Below, one piece after another: positions 36,311 to 47,002 of a stretch of 64,000 nt of DNA (positions within the stretch are counted from its first letter, which is position 1; every line of letters starts with the position of its first letter). Origin of the DNA: Filosporella fistucella (Eukaryota; Ascomycota; Leotiomycetes; Helotiales); the NCBI GenBank assembly GCA_030077755.1, contig JAQJZZ010000021.1, positions 310,001-374,000 on the forward strand, in the 5' to 3' direction. The notes beneath the pieces were generated by a model. That model was not told where the DNA came from. It ran no database searches and saw only the letters and a program-made list of their open reading frames with translations. The translations under genes were made by a program, and so were the position numbers.

Positions 36311-38993
36311 TCAAATTACTACCCTATCTAACCTTCTCTCGTACTCATCAGCCAGCAATCGCAGCATTCTGCCCATTTTCGGAGTCACACCCCACACCCA
36401 TACATCATCATAGAACCCAGCCCAATATTTTGCCAACGTAGCTGCCGTCGATTTATTCGAGTTATCTAGTCCGAACTCAACATCCTCTGCGAGCATATCG
36501 CTGACTCGTTGTACAATCTGAATTTCGGCTTCGCCGAGAGAATGGCCCTGACACTGTAATATTTCCTTCGCGTGCAGCCATTTCGTCAAAAGAAGGACTA
36601 TGGATTGCTATCAGCCAGGATTTTCCTACGGAGAGCAATACTACTTACCTGAGTCCCAACCAGCAAAAGCATGCTCGATAGCCCATGTGAAAGCAGCAGT
36701 CTTTCTCACGAGCCCACTGCCAACTCTTGTTGGTATCAAAATGCCTTCCAGTGCCACAGAAACAGCTCGATTCAGATACTCGGTCCTTTCTAGAGGTGCA
36801 GAAAGAAAATGTTGGATCGTCTGTTCGGCTTCGTTTTCGTTTAGCCGGAAGAGCATACCTCGAGATGCTGATTCTGCCCTGGTTATGATCTTGCAATAAC
36901 TTACTCTTAATGTAGCCAAGGAGTTGAAGAGTAGTGGCCCTTCGGTGTCATTCCAAGTGTAGGATTCGTCGGCTTTGACTCTGGCATCCTTGATCAAATG
37001 AAGACATCTACTTATTGCGGTCTCCATTTGACTCGTTATATTTGAGACTTGGAATGAATGAGGCTCGTCAGAGGATTCTCCCAGGACATATAATCCTTGG
37101 GTCATATGCGATATGTAAATTGATACTGCGTTTACAGCAACATTACATGAATATGGATCCCACTCCCAGTATTGTGTGGGAATATCGGTACTACGGTATT
37201 TCCCATTGAGCAGTCGTGAAATAGCGTCCTTCAGTCTTAACGGCGAGTGCGAACCCCGAGCGTTGGCCGCGTCTTTCCATGATATGGCATCTGGTGCGTC
37301 CCACAACGAATGGTGAGAGGGCATCTCGATGTCGCCATCTGTCAACATTGAGAACCCAGAAGCAAAGCCAAATATAGTGGTGAGGAGGTTGCAAAGATAA
37401 ATATATCCGTACATAAGCCTGTTAGGCAAGGTTAGAGAATGCCGAGGTAGAATGTCCCAGACTTGAATGGCAAACACTTGCCTTTTGACAGATTCTCTTT
37501 CTATCCACGATTCCCATGAGAGGTGATCGTGCCGGGCATTATGGGGTTGTAGCCAAATAAGGCGATCACGGAAATCCTAATATATTGGTTAGGGAGGCTT
37601 GTGAGAGCATGTCAGAACATACCGACACGAAGAAACCCAGTTGATGAATTGCTTTCGAGGAGAGCTCCCGATCCCCACTAAGGTTCTCAAAAATCGCCAA
37701 CAGAAGTTTTGTTTGGCTCATCCATAACAGATCAGGTGCAACATTGCTTTGTGCATTGCCAGGCTTCATCCAATCTTGAAGAAAAAGTCCGTGTAGAGAA
37801 GGTCGATTGCCTGTGTCAAGACTCTCCAGAGACTGGGACGCAGTATTGTAAAATGTAGCTGCCACCTTCCTTTCCATTCGATATATTGCGCCTATAGCAC
37901 ACATTGAAAGAATCAAAGGGGCTGGAATCTTGAAGATATCGAGAGACGGTACGTGGAATAAAGGTGTGTGAGTGTTGAAGATACCGAAATATCTTTGCAA
38001 GCAGCGATCATATAACGATGCGGGGAAGGGTATCAGATATTGTAAGAGCTCGTGTGACACTCGCATGGATATATCTGCTAACAGCTTCTTGCGCAAGTCA
38101 TCATTGAATCGGATCTTCGAGGCCGAGTTTCGATTCCTTGCCTCTGAAGGCAATGAACAATCGACCTTCAAGGAAATTGAGATGTCTGCGTCAACGATAC
38201 GATCTAGCGTATGACAGCCGTCCATATTCTTCGAGCCGGTGATTGAAGTGAGGTCGTTATGACTAACACTTGAATTTGACAGTTCTTCCAAAGGAGAGAA
38301 TCCGTCTAAGAGTTGGCTGTTCAAGTGAGGAAGCGCGAATTCGGCCATTTCCTGAGACGACCAATCAATGAATGGGTCCGTAAGCAATGTCCATTCGCCA
38401 TTGGCATCGTCGTATAGATCATGTTGCGTGTTTATAACAGAAAAATCTTGATTGGTTCTCTTAAAATTTTCTTGAGACTGCTCGGCCTGACTTCTTGGTT
38501 GAATGGGCTCTGTATCAGGTGCGGTCGTGTCATGATTGTTCGGAGATTCGTTGATGTCGACAAGTATTGGGGGAACAGAAGGAGAAGTTGGAGGAATAAT
38601 CTCTACGGAATTGCGTGAGAAGTATCTTCTCAAGGAAGGAACAACTTACTTGATGATGGTGAACAAGTGACGGGCTTGGCTTTTGTCCTGGGTGGCGGTT
38701 TCTCTGCCCCGTGTATCGTCCGTTGGTGCCGTACCAACAGATCTCTGATATCCCTCGAAGATTAACGAGTGTACTATGTTTGAAGAAATATTGACTGACT
38801 TTCGAATGTATCGAGAATCACAAATTTCACATACGTAGGGCTTCTCTTGTGTGTGTCTCCGTTCGTGCCGGACACAGTGTTCACCACGTTTGAATGCTCT
38901 CGAGCAAGTCCGACATATATATTTTCTCTTGCTGTCGACTTGCGCTTGGAGATCAAATACGATGGTTCCTTGGGTATTTGTTAATGCTGCCAT
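36311..38993 (-). CDS. C2H2 zinc-finger regulator with fungal-specific transcription factor domain, 806 aa
   Basis: Six exons: 38993-38800, 38744-38650, 38602-37623, 37576-37482, 37418-36649 and 36597-36311. Two C2H2 fingers open the protein: C27/C30/H43/H47 and C55/C58/H71/H76. The first intron (55 bp) lies inside finger 2 and must be removed to form it. A Ser/Pro/Asp-rich linker follows. The fungal-specific domain then begins around L-Q-Y-L-I-P-F-P-A and includes the R-D-R-L-I-W block and W-E-S-W-I-E-R-E-S. The junction from that block to R-L-M-Y-G-Y needs a 63-bp intron with a GC donor (AG|GCAAGT), at 37481-37419. This two-finger plus fungal-domain plan is found in regulators such as those controlling amide or lipid use. 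It sits between the BBE-like oxidase and the VAO-type oxidase, so it is the natural candidate for local control. Confidence 0.9.
37419..37481 (-). other. GC-AG intron in the C2H2 regulator
   Basis: The donor reads AAAAG|GCAAGT and the acceptor CTAACAG. Using the nearest GT (at the GTGTTTG just downstream) would put the next exon out of frame with the conserved L-M-Y-G-Y segment. Confidence 0.78.
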
Positions 38994-39444
38994 GTCTGAC
39001 GAGTATTATTATATGAGGAGAAGACGGAAGGGACATAAGTCTATAGACATGCTGATGGCGGGGTAAGTCCAAGTTTCTAACCCAAACTCGCAAGTGGAGT
39101 GCGGGGAAGGGGGTGGCGTAAGGCAACCCTCGGCGTCCCAGATGGACTAGAACAAAGCCTCTTCAAACTTGGTGGAATGTGGTATCGCTCATGGACTTTG
39201 TGTCAGTTGTATGTAAAAGCACAAGAAACATGTTTATCGTCGTTGATTTTACTCAAATTATGTTGCATCACAACCAATACGGAACAAGCAATGGAACATG
39301 TCATGATTAGGCTCAGCTGGTGGAGTTCTAGATGAGGTAAAGTTGCATGAATCTTTTTGCTTTTTGCTTTTTCCAGTATGGAAGTACCAATGCTATCATA
39401 CATAACAGTAATATATGGATTAGGTATGAATTCCACGTCCAGGC
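38994..39444. promoter_or_regulatory. Upstream region of the C2H2 regulator with two GCGGGG sites
   Basis: Between the regulator's start and the VAO stop. GCGGGG hexamers, fitting the CreA-type SYGGGG consensus, occur at 39058-39063 and 39101-39106, within about 110 bp of the start codon. Confidence 0.45.
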
Positions 39445-41508
39445 TCATAGTTTGTGGTTCAAAACACTGCTGTGCTCTGGCTCCAACACTGAGCTTGGGT
39501 CTGCAAGCTTTCCTGTCGGGTCACAAAAGCTTTCATATGCCTGCGGCCAAATGCCTTGCTTGCCAGGAGACAGTATACCATTGGGATCGATGGCACCCTG
39601 TTGTAGTCTTAGCCAAGGCTTCATCAAGTCTTGAGCATTTTACATACCTTGATTTTCTCTACGAAGCGTCGATAAGCATGGTTGTTGAAATCGTAACTAT
39701 TAGCATTTAAGTCTTCATTTGTCAGCTTCAACTCCTCCTAATCTTGTCAATTTTCCCACTCACCCATGAAGTTGATATGAGTACGGTACGTGCTGTATCC
39801 TCTCTTCTTTCCCTCCCTATAACACTCTGCAAGAATTGTGCTGATTGCTTGACAATGCTCGGGCTTAGATTTATCAAAAGTCATAAAGTTAAAAAAAATT
39901 ACATGCCTCTCATGCATAAAGAAGTCACAGAATAGGTCCCAGCCCTGAGCCTCTGAGATGGCTTTTGATGTCCTTGCCCACTCTAGTATTGCTTTTCCAG
40001 ATGACGGGAGGACTGGCGAGTAGTCAGCATGACCAGCAATACCACTACCATTTCTGGGAATCCGATAATTGACCATAGGAAGGCTCCACAGAGTTGGAAC
40101 TCCTACAAATGGACCACCATGAGGCTCTGGCACACTTGTTGCTTCCAACAGATTGTCTCCTTCTCCGGAGAACATCTCTCCATACGGCCTCCCTGTTGGA
40201 GTTCTAATTGCTGCGACTCTCTTGAACTCGTCGTACTGTGCTTGGATGACCCCTTTCGGTCCATAAAGACCAAATTTCGCGTTCCAGTATCCCATATTGA
40301 GCTTCTTCTGAAGTTCGCGGACTTTCCAGTCAGGTATAGGTTCATCCTTGTCCCAGTGATCTTCTCTTTTGCCAACCATTCCTAGCCATTCCACGATGTT
40401 GGAGATGTACACAGTATTAGGAAGCGTCCCATTTCGACGCATCTCACCAAAAAGATCTACCATGGCCTCCACATCTTCAAACTCGTCCATTGAAAATCCG
40501 CAGGATAAATATGCTTGCGGCTGCGGGGTGAGCCATATGCCCATCTTGGTAACGATACCGAGATTGCTTTGCAGAAACAAACCTTCGATTGAAGGACCGA
40601 ATGTAAACTTGGAAAGATGGGCTGACGGAGAACCATCTATTCCAAAATGACCTGTGCGAACGATGTCTCCATCTGCAAGAAGAATCTCAAGACCCGCAAT
40701 GTTCTGATGATGGGTTGCTGTAGGAAGAAATCCGGTGCCACGGTCGACTGTCTGTACTTTGATTAAGAGAGTACCAATACGTACATGGGATTGGAAGAGG
40801 GCTTACATTTCCAATGACACTTCCCCACCCCAAAGAAGGCACACTCGGCCAGACACGGAGTTTATGAAGCATACAATAGTCATACAAGTCCGTGAATGTC
40901 ACACCTGGCTGTACAACTGCGTACGAGAACTCCTGATTCACTTCAATAATCTTGTTCATTCTGTGAAGATCGAGGGCTAATGAGCCGCTGAGCCGTGGAG
41001 CCGGACCGCCATATCTTGCCTCATATTAGCTGCGCAGGTTTTGGGAGCCAGATTAAAGGGAAGCTTGCCCTAGATTCTTTCCCCGAGAGAAGGTCCAAAC
41101 TGGTATTCTGTACTCGTTTGCTATTTTCAGAACACCTTGTACATCTGTCACCGTTCGAGGGCTGTAGTATGATCAGCAAGAATTTAGGCCTCTGGAGTGC
41201 TATACAAACCAGACGGCGCCACTTGGAACCTTCCGACGTGAAGGATCCTCTTGAATCTCATAAGGATCAATGTACTCGGCCAGAGCCTTTCCAATGTAGA
41301 CATTCTCACGTCCCAAAAGCTTCTCAAACTCAGTGATCGCCTTATCAAAATCTACCTGCGTAACTCCGGGAGGAAGGACAGTGCCCAAAGGGCGGATGAG
41401 AGATTTTGTGAATAGCTTATGATGAGTTAAATTGTACTCAGGATCTATGTAGCGGACTGGCAAGGAGAGAGCCTCTCCAATCTCTTCTGTGGCCTGAAGT
41501 TGTGCCAT
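39445..41508 (-). CDS. Vanillyl-alcohol oxidase-type flavoenzyme (4-phenol oxidase), 601 aa
   Basis: Six exons: 41508-41210, 41161-41069, 41014-40807, 40751-39764, 39712-39648 and 39597-39445. The FAD domain reads C-P-R-T-V-T-D-V-Q, then I-P-V-W-T-F-S-R-G-K-N-L-G, then Y-G-G-P-A-P-R-L-S-G-S and V-V-Q-P-G-V-T-F, and then L-G-W-G-S-V-I-G-N-T-V-D-R-G. The C-terminal part has Y-R-T-H-I-N-F-M and D-P-N-G-I-L-S-P-G-K-Q-G-I-W-P. These are the signatures of the VAO subgroup (vanillyl-alcohol oxidase, eugenol oxidase, p-cresol methylhydroxylase), which oxidise para-substituted phenols. The join between K-N-L-G and Y-G-G requires a GC-AG intron at 41068-41015. Near the substrate/flavin region the sequence is F-M-H-E-R-H-V-I, and whether the covalent flavin histidine is kept needs an alignment. 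The length is slightly above the ~560 aa of fungal VAO. It is divergent from the flavin monooxygenase. Confidence 0.91.
41015..41068 (-). other. GC-AG intron in the VAO-type oxidase
   Basis: The donor is CTAGG|GCAAGC and the acceptor GGCAAG; a GCTAATAT branch-like sequence lies 10-20 bp before the acceptor. Its removal joins the family motif K-N-L-G to Y-G-G-P-A-P. No GT donor is available in the neighbourhood. Confidence 0.75.
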
Positions 41509-41890
41509 TTTCGATACTTAAACGGGGAGAAAGAGTACCTGTATCTTGTAATAGATCTACAATGGAAATCTCTCAGTGTATTGTCTTCTCATAACACCAA
41601 GTGCTCGAGAAGTGAGCTGTTGTGGGGTGCTGCATTACAGTACCCCACATGAGTTTGTGGGGAAGGGATAAAGTGATGGATGAACCCCGTCAACTCCACA
41701 TCGTGCTCCATTACTCCAAAGGTTTTGGGGTGTTTTAACCCAAAAATAACAATTCATGGAAGAACATGAAACAGCCCAGATGACAATAAGTGCCTTTCCC
41801 TTTCTTGTTTCAGCACGCTCCTAATGATAAGTACCTTCGTATGTGTATTTTCAGGCACACATATAGACATCGAGACCCAAGATTTATATC
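41509..41890. promoter_or_regulatory. Divergent promoter of VAO-type oxidase and flavin monooxygenase with clustered GTGGGG sites
   Basis: 382 bp between two start codons facing away from each other. GTGGGG occurs at 41622-41627 (+), 41643-41648 (-) and 41657-41662 (+). The first two form an inverted repeat, TGTGGGGT (41621-41628) and ACCCCACA (41642-41649), with a 13-bp spacer. A second inverted repeat, TTTTGGG...CCCAAAA, lies at about 41723-41745. GTGGGG fits the CreA binding consensus SYGGGG. Confidence 0.6.
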
Positions 41891-43376
41891 ATGGCAATTT
41901 CAAAGGTTAGAATGTATGATGAGATCCGGAACATTTGCTAACAGAGTGGCAGATAATTGTAGTCGGCTCTGGTCCAGCAGGGCTAGTACTATCGCTCCTT
42001 CTAGCCAAGCAGGGCATCAACGTGATCATCCTTGATGCTGCCGAAGAACTTGACAAGAACCCTCGAGCCACGCACTATTCTGCACCAGCTGTCTACGAGC
42101 TCAGGCGAGCAGGTGTATTGCAAGACGTGATAAAGGAGGGGTTCTGCCCAAATGGAGTAACTTGGCGAGATATCGAAGGGAAACCTATTGTGTCACTTTC
42201 AAATCGAGCTGTCCCGTCAGAAGATCAAATGGTATGCTTACCTCTAAATCATCTCACGAGAATACTCATGGAGCACCTTGCGAGACAACCTACTGCAGAG
42301 ATCAGATGGTCCCACAAAGTTCTTTCTACTATTGGCCAGAATGACACATCTGCATGGGTTACAGTCGAGGCCCCTAATGGAACTGAAACGCTTTCAGCAG
42401 ATTATGTTATCGGCTGTGATGGTGCGAATAGTCAGATTAGAAAGTCTCTCTTTGGAAATTTGGAGTTCCCGGGAAGAACATGGGACGAGCAGATCGTGGC
42501 AACAAATGTGTGATTCCTTTGAGCCCTACACTTTCATTATATTGATAGTTCCTCTCCTCTAGGTATACTACGATATGAGTCTGTACAACTGGGCAGACGC
42601 AAATTTCATTCTGGACAAAGAGCATTGGTCTATGGTGTCTAAAATCCAGAAGGATGGTCTACTACGCATAACATATGGAGACATTCCAGGTCTGACTAGA
42701 GAGGAGTACATCGCTCGACAACCAATGAAATTCCAAAATTTTCTTCCTGGAAGACCTGGTCCCGACAAGTACAAAGTCGTCAGTATCAGTCCATACAGAA
42801 TTCACCAAAGATGTGCAAAGAGTTTCCGGGAAGGTCGCTTTCTCCTAGTAGCGGATGCAGCGCATCTGTGTAATCCTTTGTATGTATCCCTACCCTGATA
42901 GGGAGCAAGGCTGACTTGTTCAAAGTGGAGGACTTGGATTAACAGGTGGTCTGGTCGACGCCGGCAACCTCTTTGATTGTCTCAATGGTATCCATCAGGG
43001 GCTTGCAAGTGATGATATTCTATCTCGATACGACATTGTAAGACGACAAATGTATCACAATGTCATCGATCCTATCTCAAGCGAGAACATTCGCAGGCTT
43101 TGGCAAGATCCAGAGGTGGCTCGGAAGGAGGACAAGTTTTTTGAGATGTGTAGGAATGCGGAAACGGATCCTGAATTGAGTAACAAAATGCAGGAGGTAT
43201 GAATATTTTCCGAGTTTGGAATGCAGAGATATTGACAGCTGGTCCAGGGTCTAAAGGTAATCATCCATGATTTCAAAAAGGAGTATCAATTCAGTCCGGT
43301 GATTCGGAAGTCAACAGAACCCGCAGTCACAATTTCATCTCCAGTAGCAAAAATACCGGTAATAGGGGATGCATGA
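41891..43376 (+). CDS. Class A FAD-dependent aromatic monooxygenase, 428 aa
   Basis: Five exons: 41891-41905, 41953-42507, 42563-42879, 42926-43196 and 43248-43376. The first exon codes only five residues (M-A-I-S-K). The 47-bp intron after it, with a GCTAACAG branch region, brings the start directly in front of the Rossmann fingerprint I-I-V-V-G-S-G-P-A-G-L at residues 6-16. Further marks are the ribose-binding acidic end I-I-L-D-A-A, the D-G motif G-C-D-G-A-N-S-Q, and a G-D-type motif here read L-L-V-A-D-A-A-H, followed by G-L-G-L-T-G-G-L-V-D-A-G-N-L. This is the PF01494 group, which hydroxylates phenols using NAD(P)H and O2; the closest plan is of phenol or hydroxyphenylpropionate hydroxylases. 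The usual Gly of the G-D motif is replaced by Ala. No thioredoxin-like C-terminal domain is present, so it is the short form. Confidence 0.88.
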
Positions 43377-44248
43377 GTAGAGACAACAAAAAGGGCATTG
43401 TGACTTCAAGTTCAGGGACATTGTGTATATTTTCATATCTCACTGTAGCAAATTTCGATATAGGAACTGATGAATACATTCTGTCTGTGCATATGGAAGT
43501 GAGAAAACTGTGAATGACTGACTAAGTCCTTCTTGACCGGGAATCATGCCCAGAAAATGGTACCCTGAGAGAATAGCCATTCCTTTGCTTGCCATCTTCG
43601 CCTTACAGTGACAGAATATTTTGTTGAAGACAGTAAAAATCTGGGGATACACAAACACGCCGTTATTTTGATGGATATTCAAGGCAAAGTGTGGACATAA
43701 GAGAGGTGATTTCAGAGAGAAGAGAGAAAATTGGAGAAAAGGTTGCTCAATTCTCTTACCAATTGCTCTTTTATCTTCCTCTCCTTAACCTGAACAAAAC
43801 TTAGTGTGGTAGAGCGAGTGAGTGATACATAGAAATTACACCCCACTTACCCGAAGAGGCAATTTGGGGTCGTTGGGGAACCAGATTGCGGGGGTGCGGG
43901 GTAAAACCCCACCCAATAAGTGGAGTTTCTCCAGTAACAACCCCAATTCCATTTTTCATGCTGTGATCCCTCAGGATGCCGTAATAGGTAGGTACGCCTT
44001 GTAGCAAAGGGGTTGGCAAAGTGTATTCTGGGATGCCCATGCATTGACATTCTTTGAGATGCTGGAACATTGAAAGAAGGGGTAATCATCCTTGTTTTGG
44101 AGAAAGGACTCTCCTGTTTGTCATCAGGGTCTTCTACGTATGTTCCAGTACGGTGGACATGATGTTGATATAGTACAATGTAGGATCTGATGCCAATTAC
44201 CATATTTTCCTCATTTTGAATCTCCTTATCAATTATACAGAAAATATC
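43377..44248. promoter_or_regulatory. Intergenic region with a second cluster of GC-box sites
   Basis: Between the monooxygenase stop and the esterase start. SYGGGG-type hexamers lie at 43841-43846 (-), 43888-43893 (+), 43896-43901 (+) and 43907-43912 (-). GGGGT at 43898-43902 and ACCCC at 43906-43910 form a short palindrome with a 3-bp loop. No ORF in this region is supported. Confidence 0.5.
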
Positions 44249-46034
44249 ATGACTACGCAAATTGATCATCCACAGCTAGGCAATGTCGTAGGCATTGATC
44301 AAGAGCAGACCGTCGCTTACAGAGGCATCAAGTTTGCTGAATTAGAGCATACATTCGCAGAGCCAGTACTATTCACAAATCCAGACCGGAAATCATTGGA
44401 TGCAACTTTGTATGGGTAAGTAAACTAATTTGGCACACAGTGAAAGAAGCTGATGTCTCAAAAGCCCCTTATGCGTTCAAAATCCAACGTCATGCGACTT
44501 CGAGTTTAGCTTCATTCAGCACGATTTGCCTTGCCATGAATTCGAATTCTCTCGGACGGAATGTCTGAACCTTAACATCGTTACACCAAAGAGCAAGGAG
44601 GGGCTCCTTCCAGTATTCGTCTTCATCTACGGAGGCGGATTCAGTCTCGGAGGAAATTCCTGGCCTCAGTATGATCCGACTCGGTTGGTTGAAATGTCAA
44701 TAAAGGAAGGCAGTCCAGTTGTCGGAGTTAACATCAAGTGAGATCTACATCAATTTCAGATTTCTATTGCTAACCAGGCAGCTATCGTGTTGGCTTACCT
44801 GGTTTCTTGGCTTCTCCGGAGCTTATTGATGCAGGTATCAAAACGAATAACGGCCTGAGAGACCAGAGAACAGCATTGCTGTGGATCCAGAAATACATTA
44901 ATGGGTTTGGAGGAGATCCAAACAATATAACTGTCGTTGGTGAAAGTGCAGGTTCCGGTAAGTGATTGATAAGGCTAAGATGAAGTCCACGGATGAACCT
45001 AATTGTTCTAGTTTCTTGTTTCTTTCATCTTGAGTCTGAGCAGCCACTTTTCAAAAGAATCGTATCACTGGGCGGTACCCCATTACTACTTAAGCCTGTC
45101 CCGTTCTCAGCAGCAGAAGGTATCTACAGTTTGGTATTGGAGCGACTTGGACTTGGGCAAGTATCGACGGCAGAGGAGAGAGCGAAGGCATTGGAGGAGG
45201 CTACAATAGAAGATCTAGTGGCTGCTGAGACACATCTCCCGATGCTGCCAATCATTGATGGAGAGCTCATCCAATCACCCGCCACTTTCCCAAAGTGGTC
45301 TTTTCAGGAGAAACCATTGCCTGGCACGGAATGGTGCGAAAGCCTGCTCATTGGAGACTGCGAAATGGATGTAGGTCACCCAAACCCCATATTTCATATC
45401 CCAGTATCCTAATTTCCACCAGTCCAGTATCTTATTTTACATGCTCCAAGGTCGAAAGGATAGTTTGGAAGATGCATTTGTCTCTGCTTCTAGGCGTCTA
45501 TTGAAGGATGACACGCGCAAGCAACGACTGCTGGAAGACTACAACATTGGATATCATGGCGAGGGTGGTAAAGATCTCGCGCTGGACAATATCCTTCACT
45601 TCGCACATGATATTGGCTTTTACGCACCTCTAGTTCGCATAGCATCAGGCTTCCCAGGGAAGTCATATGTTATCCATTTTAATGAGCCTAATCCTTGGCC
45701 AGGCAAATATCAAGGAGTCGCAACTCATATTTTGGACGCTGCTTTTCTTTTCCAGAATTATAACGAATTCCTGGATGATGCTCAACGGAGCTCTGCAGAA
45801 GCATTTGGGAGACATTTCATCAGATACGTCAACGGGGAAGAGCCATTCCCAGAATACTCTGCTGAGAAAGGAGGAGCAATGGTATATGGGGTAGGGAAGG
45901 GTGAGAGACAAAATTTTGTGAGGAGTACGAAGCATGAGGATGTCAAGCGTAGAGATACGATTTTTAAATTGGCGAAATCATCAAGTCTTGAGGAGCTATC
46001 AGCACTCTGGGGCTCCTTCCTAAGTGTAACATAG
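44249..46034 (+). CDS. Type B carboxylesterase, 528 aa
   Basis: Five exons: 44249-44415, 44465-44737, 44782-44957, 45012-45370 and 45423-46034, with introns of 44-54 bp. The ATG at 44249 gives a short cytosolic-looking N-terminus without a signal peptide. Carboxylesterase/cholinesterase-family marks are E-C-L-N-L-N-I-V-T-P, the oxyanion region Y-G-G-G-F-S-L-G-G, N-Y-R-V-G-L-P-G-F, and the nucleophile elbow G-E-S-A-G-S with Ser202 just before an intron. A likely catalytic histidine lies in G-V-A-T-H-I-L-D. The enzyme hydrolyses carboxylic esters, possibly phenolic or hydroxycinnamate esters given its neighbours. The last splice acceptor (TTCCACCAG) was chosen because the nearer CCAG would break the frame. 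It lies co-directionally between the monooxygenase and the P450. Confidence 0.89.
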
Positions 46035-47002
46035 CGGTCCATTGATATCAACATAAATCTAGAAGTTGATTTCCTCATGTTTGCTTCGCAACTTCGCAAG
46101 TTGTATCCTTGAATGATTTCCTTCCTTTGCATGCCAAAGGCGAAACCATTTCAGTGTCTACTCGTCAATAGTAATGGCGCTCTTCAGCAAATGAACTCAT
46201 AATCCATATTTTCATTGATGTTCCATTCACATTTCATTCACAAGCTAGTGACTGGTCATAAGCAGTGAAGATCAGCGTCGAGATCAATAGCCTCCAAGAA
46301 AAAAGAAGAAGAAGAAAAAACCATTGTCGAAAATGGCAAAACAGTCCGCCGCTCCCTTCGAGATGGGAAGGCGGAGAGTTCTATGATGGTTTACGGTATT
46401 GATGCGGCATAGCTATGCTCCGAAGCTAATGTTACTTTACTTTTCTCTAATGATGATCCCAAATTATCCTGCGTTGAGTTCCCCATGTAAACCCAGACTT
46501 GGAGAGCGGAACATTATAGATTCTGAGTGACTTAGGTATTTGCTAAGAATGGCAGTGTGTTGCGGGGAAGTGTTAGTCTGAAGTGGTCTGGTAATCCAGC
46601 ATATGATTCTCACAAACACAATTGATTCCCAATTTCTTTCAATTGAACCCCAACGAAGCTACAGTGGCCTGTCTCTCCATTTGGTAGCACCTACTTTGTT
46701 GGCCTACCCAGAACTTGCGTTCATCACTGCCATGGCTTCCATCAAGCACCCCGCAGCGCCACAAATCATCTCCAACTTTCCTGGGCTTGTCTCCAACTCT
46801 CCACTTACGTACAATGCATTTGCGACTGTATTGTGTGAGACTCTATTCGATGGATATGTACAGCATAACTAGTTTGCAAGTTGTAAAGACGACATCCTTT
46901 GAACAATATATCTGTCGACAAGCACTTGTTGTCACTAACTCGTCCAAAGTCACACATTTGTGTCCTCACGTCTAAGCCTATACCTATATATAACAGTACG
47001 AT
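46035..47002. promoter_or_regulatory. Upstream region of the P450
   Basis: About 970 bp. One GCGGGG at 46562-46567 and one CCCCGC at 46749-46754 are present, which is no more than expected by chance over this length. Short plus-strand frames at 46603-46975 have no motif; part of this is probably 5' leader. Confidence 0.4.
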
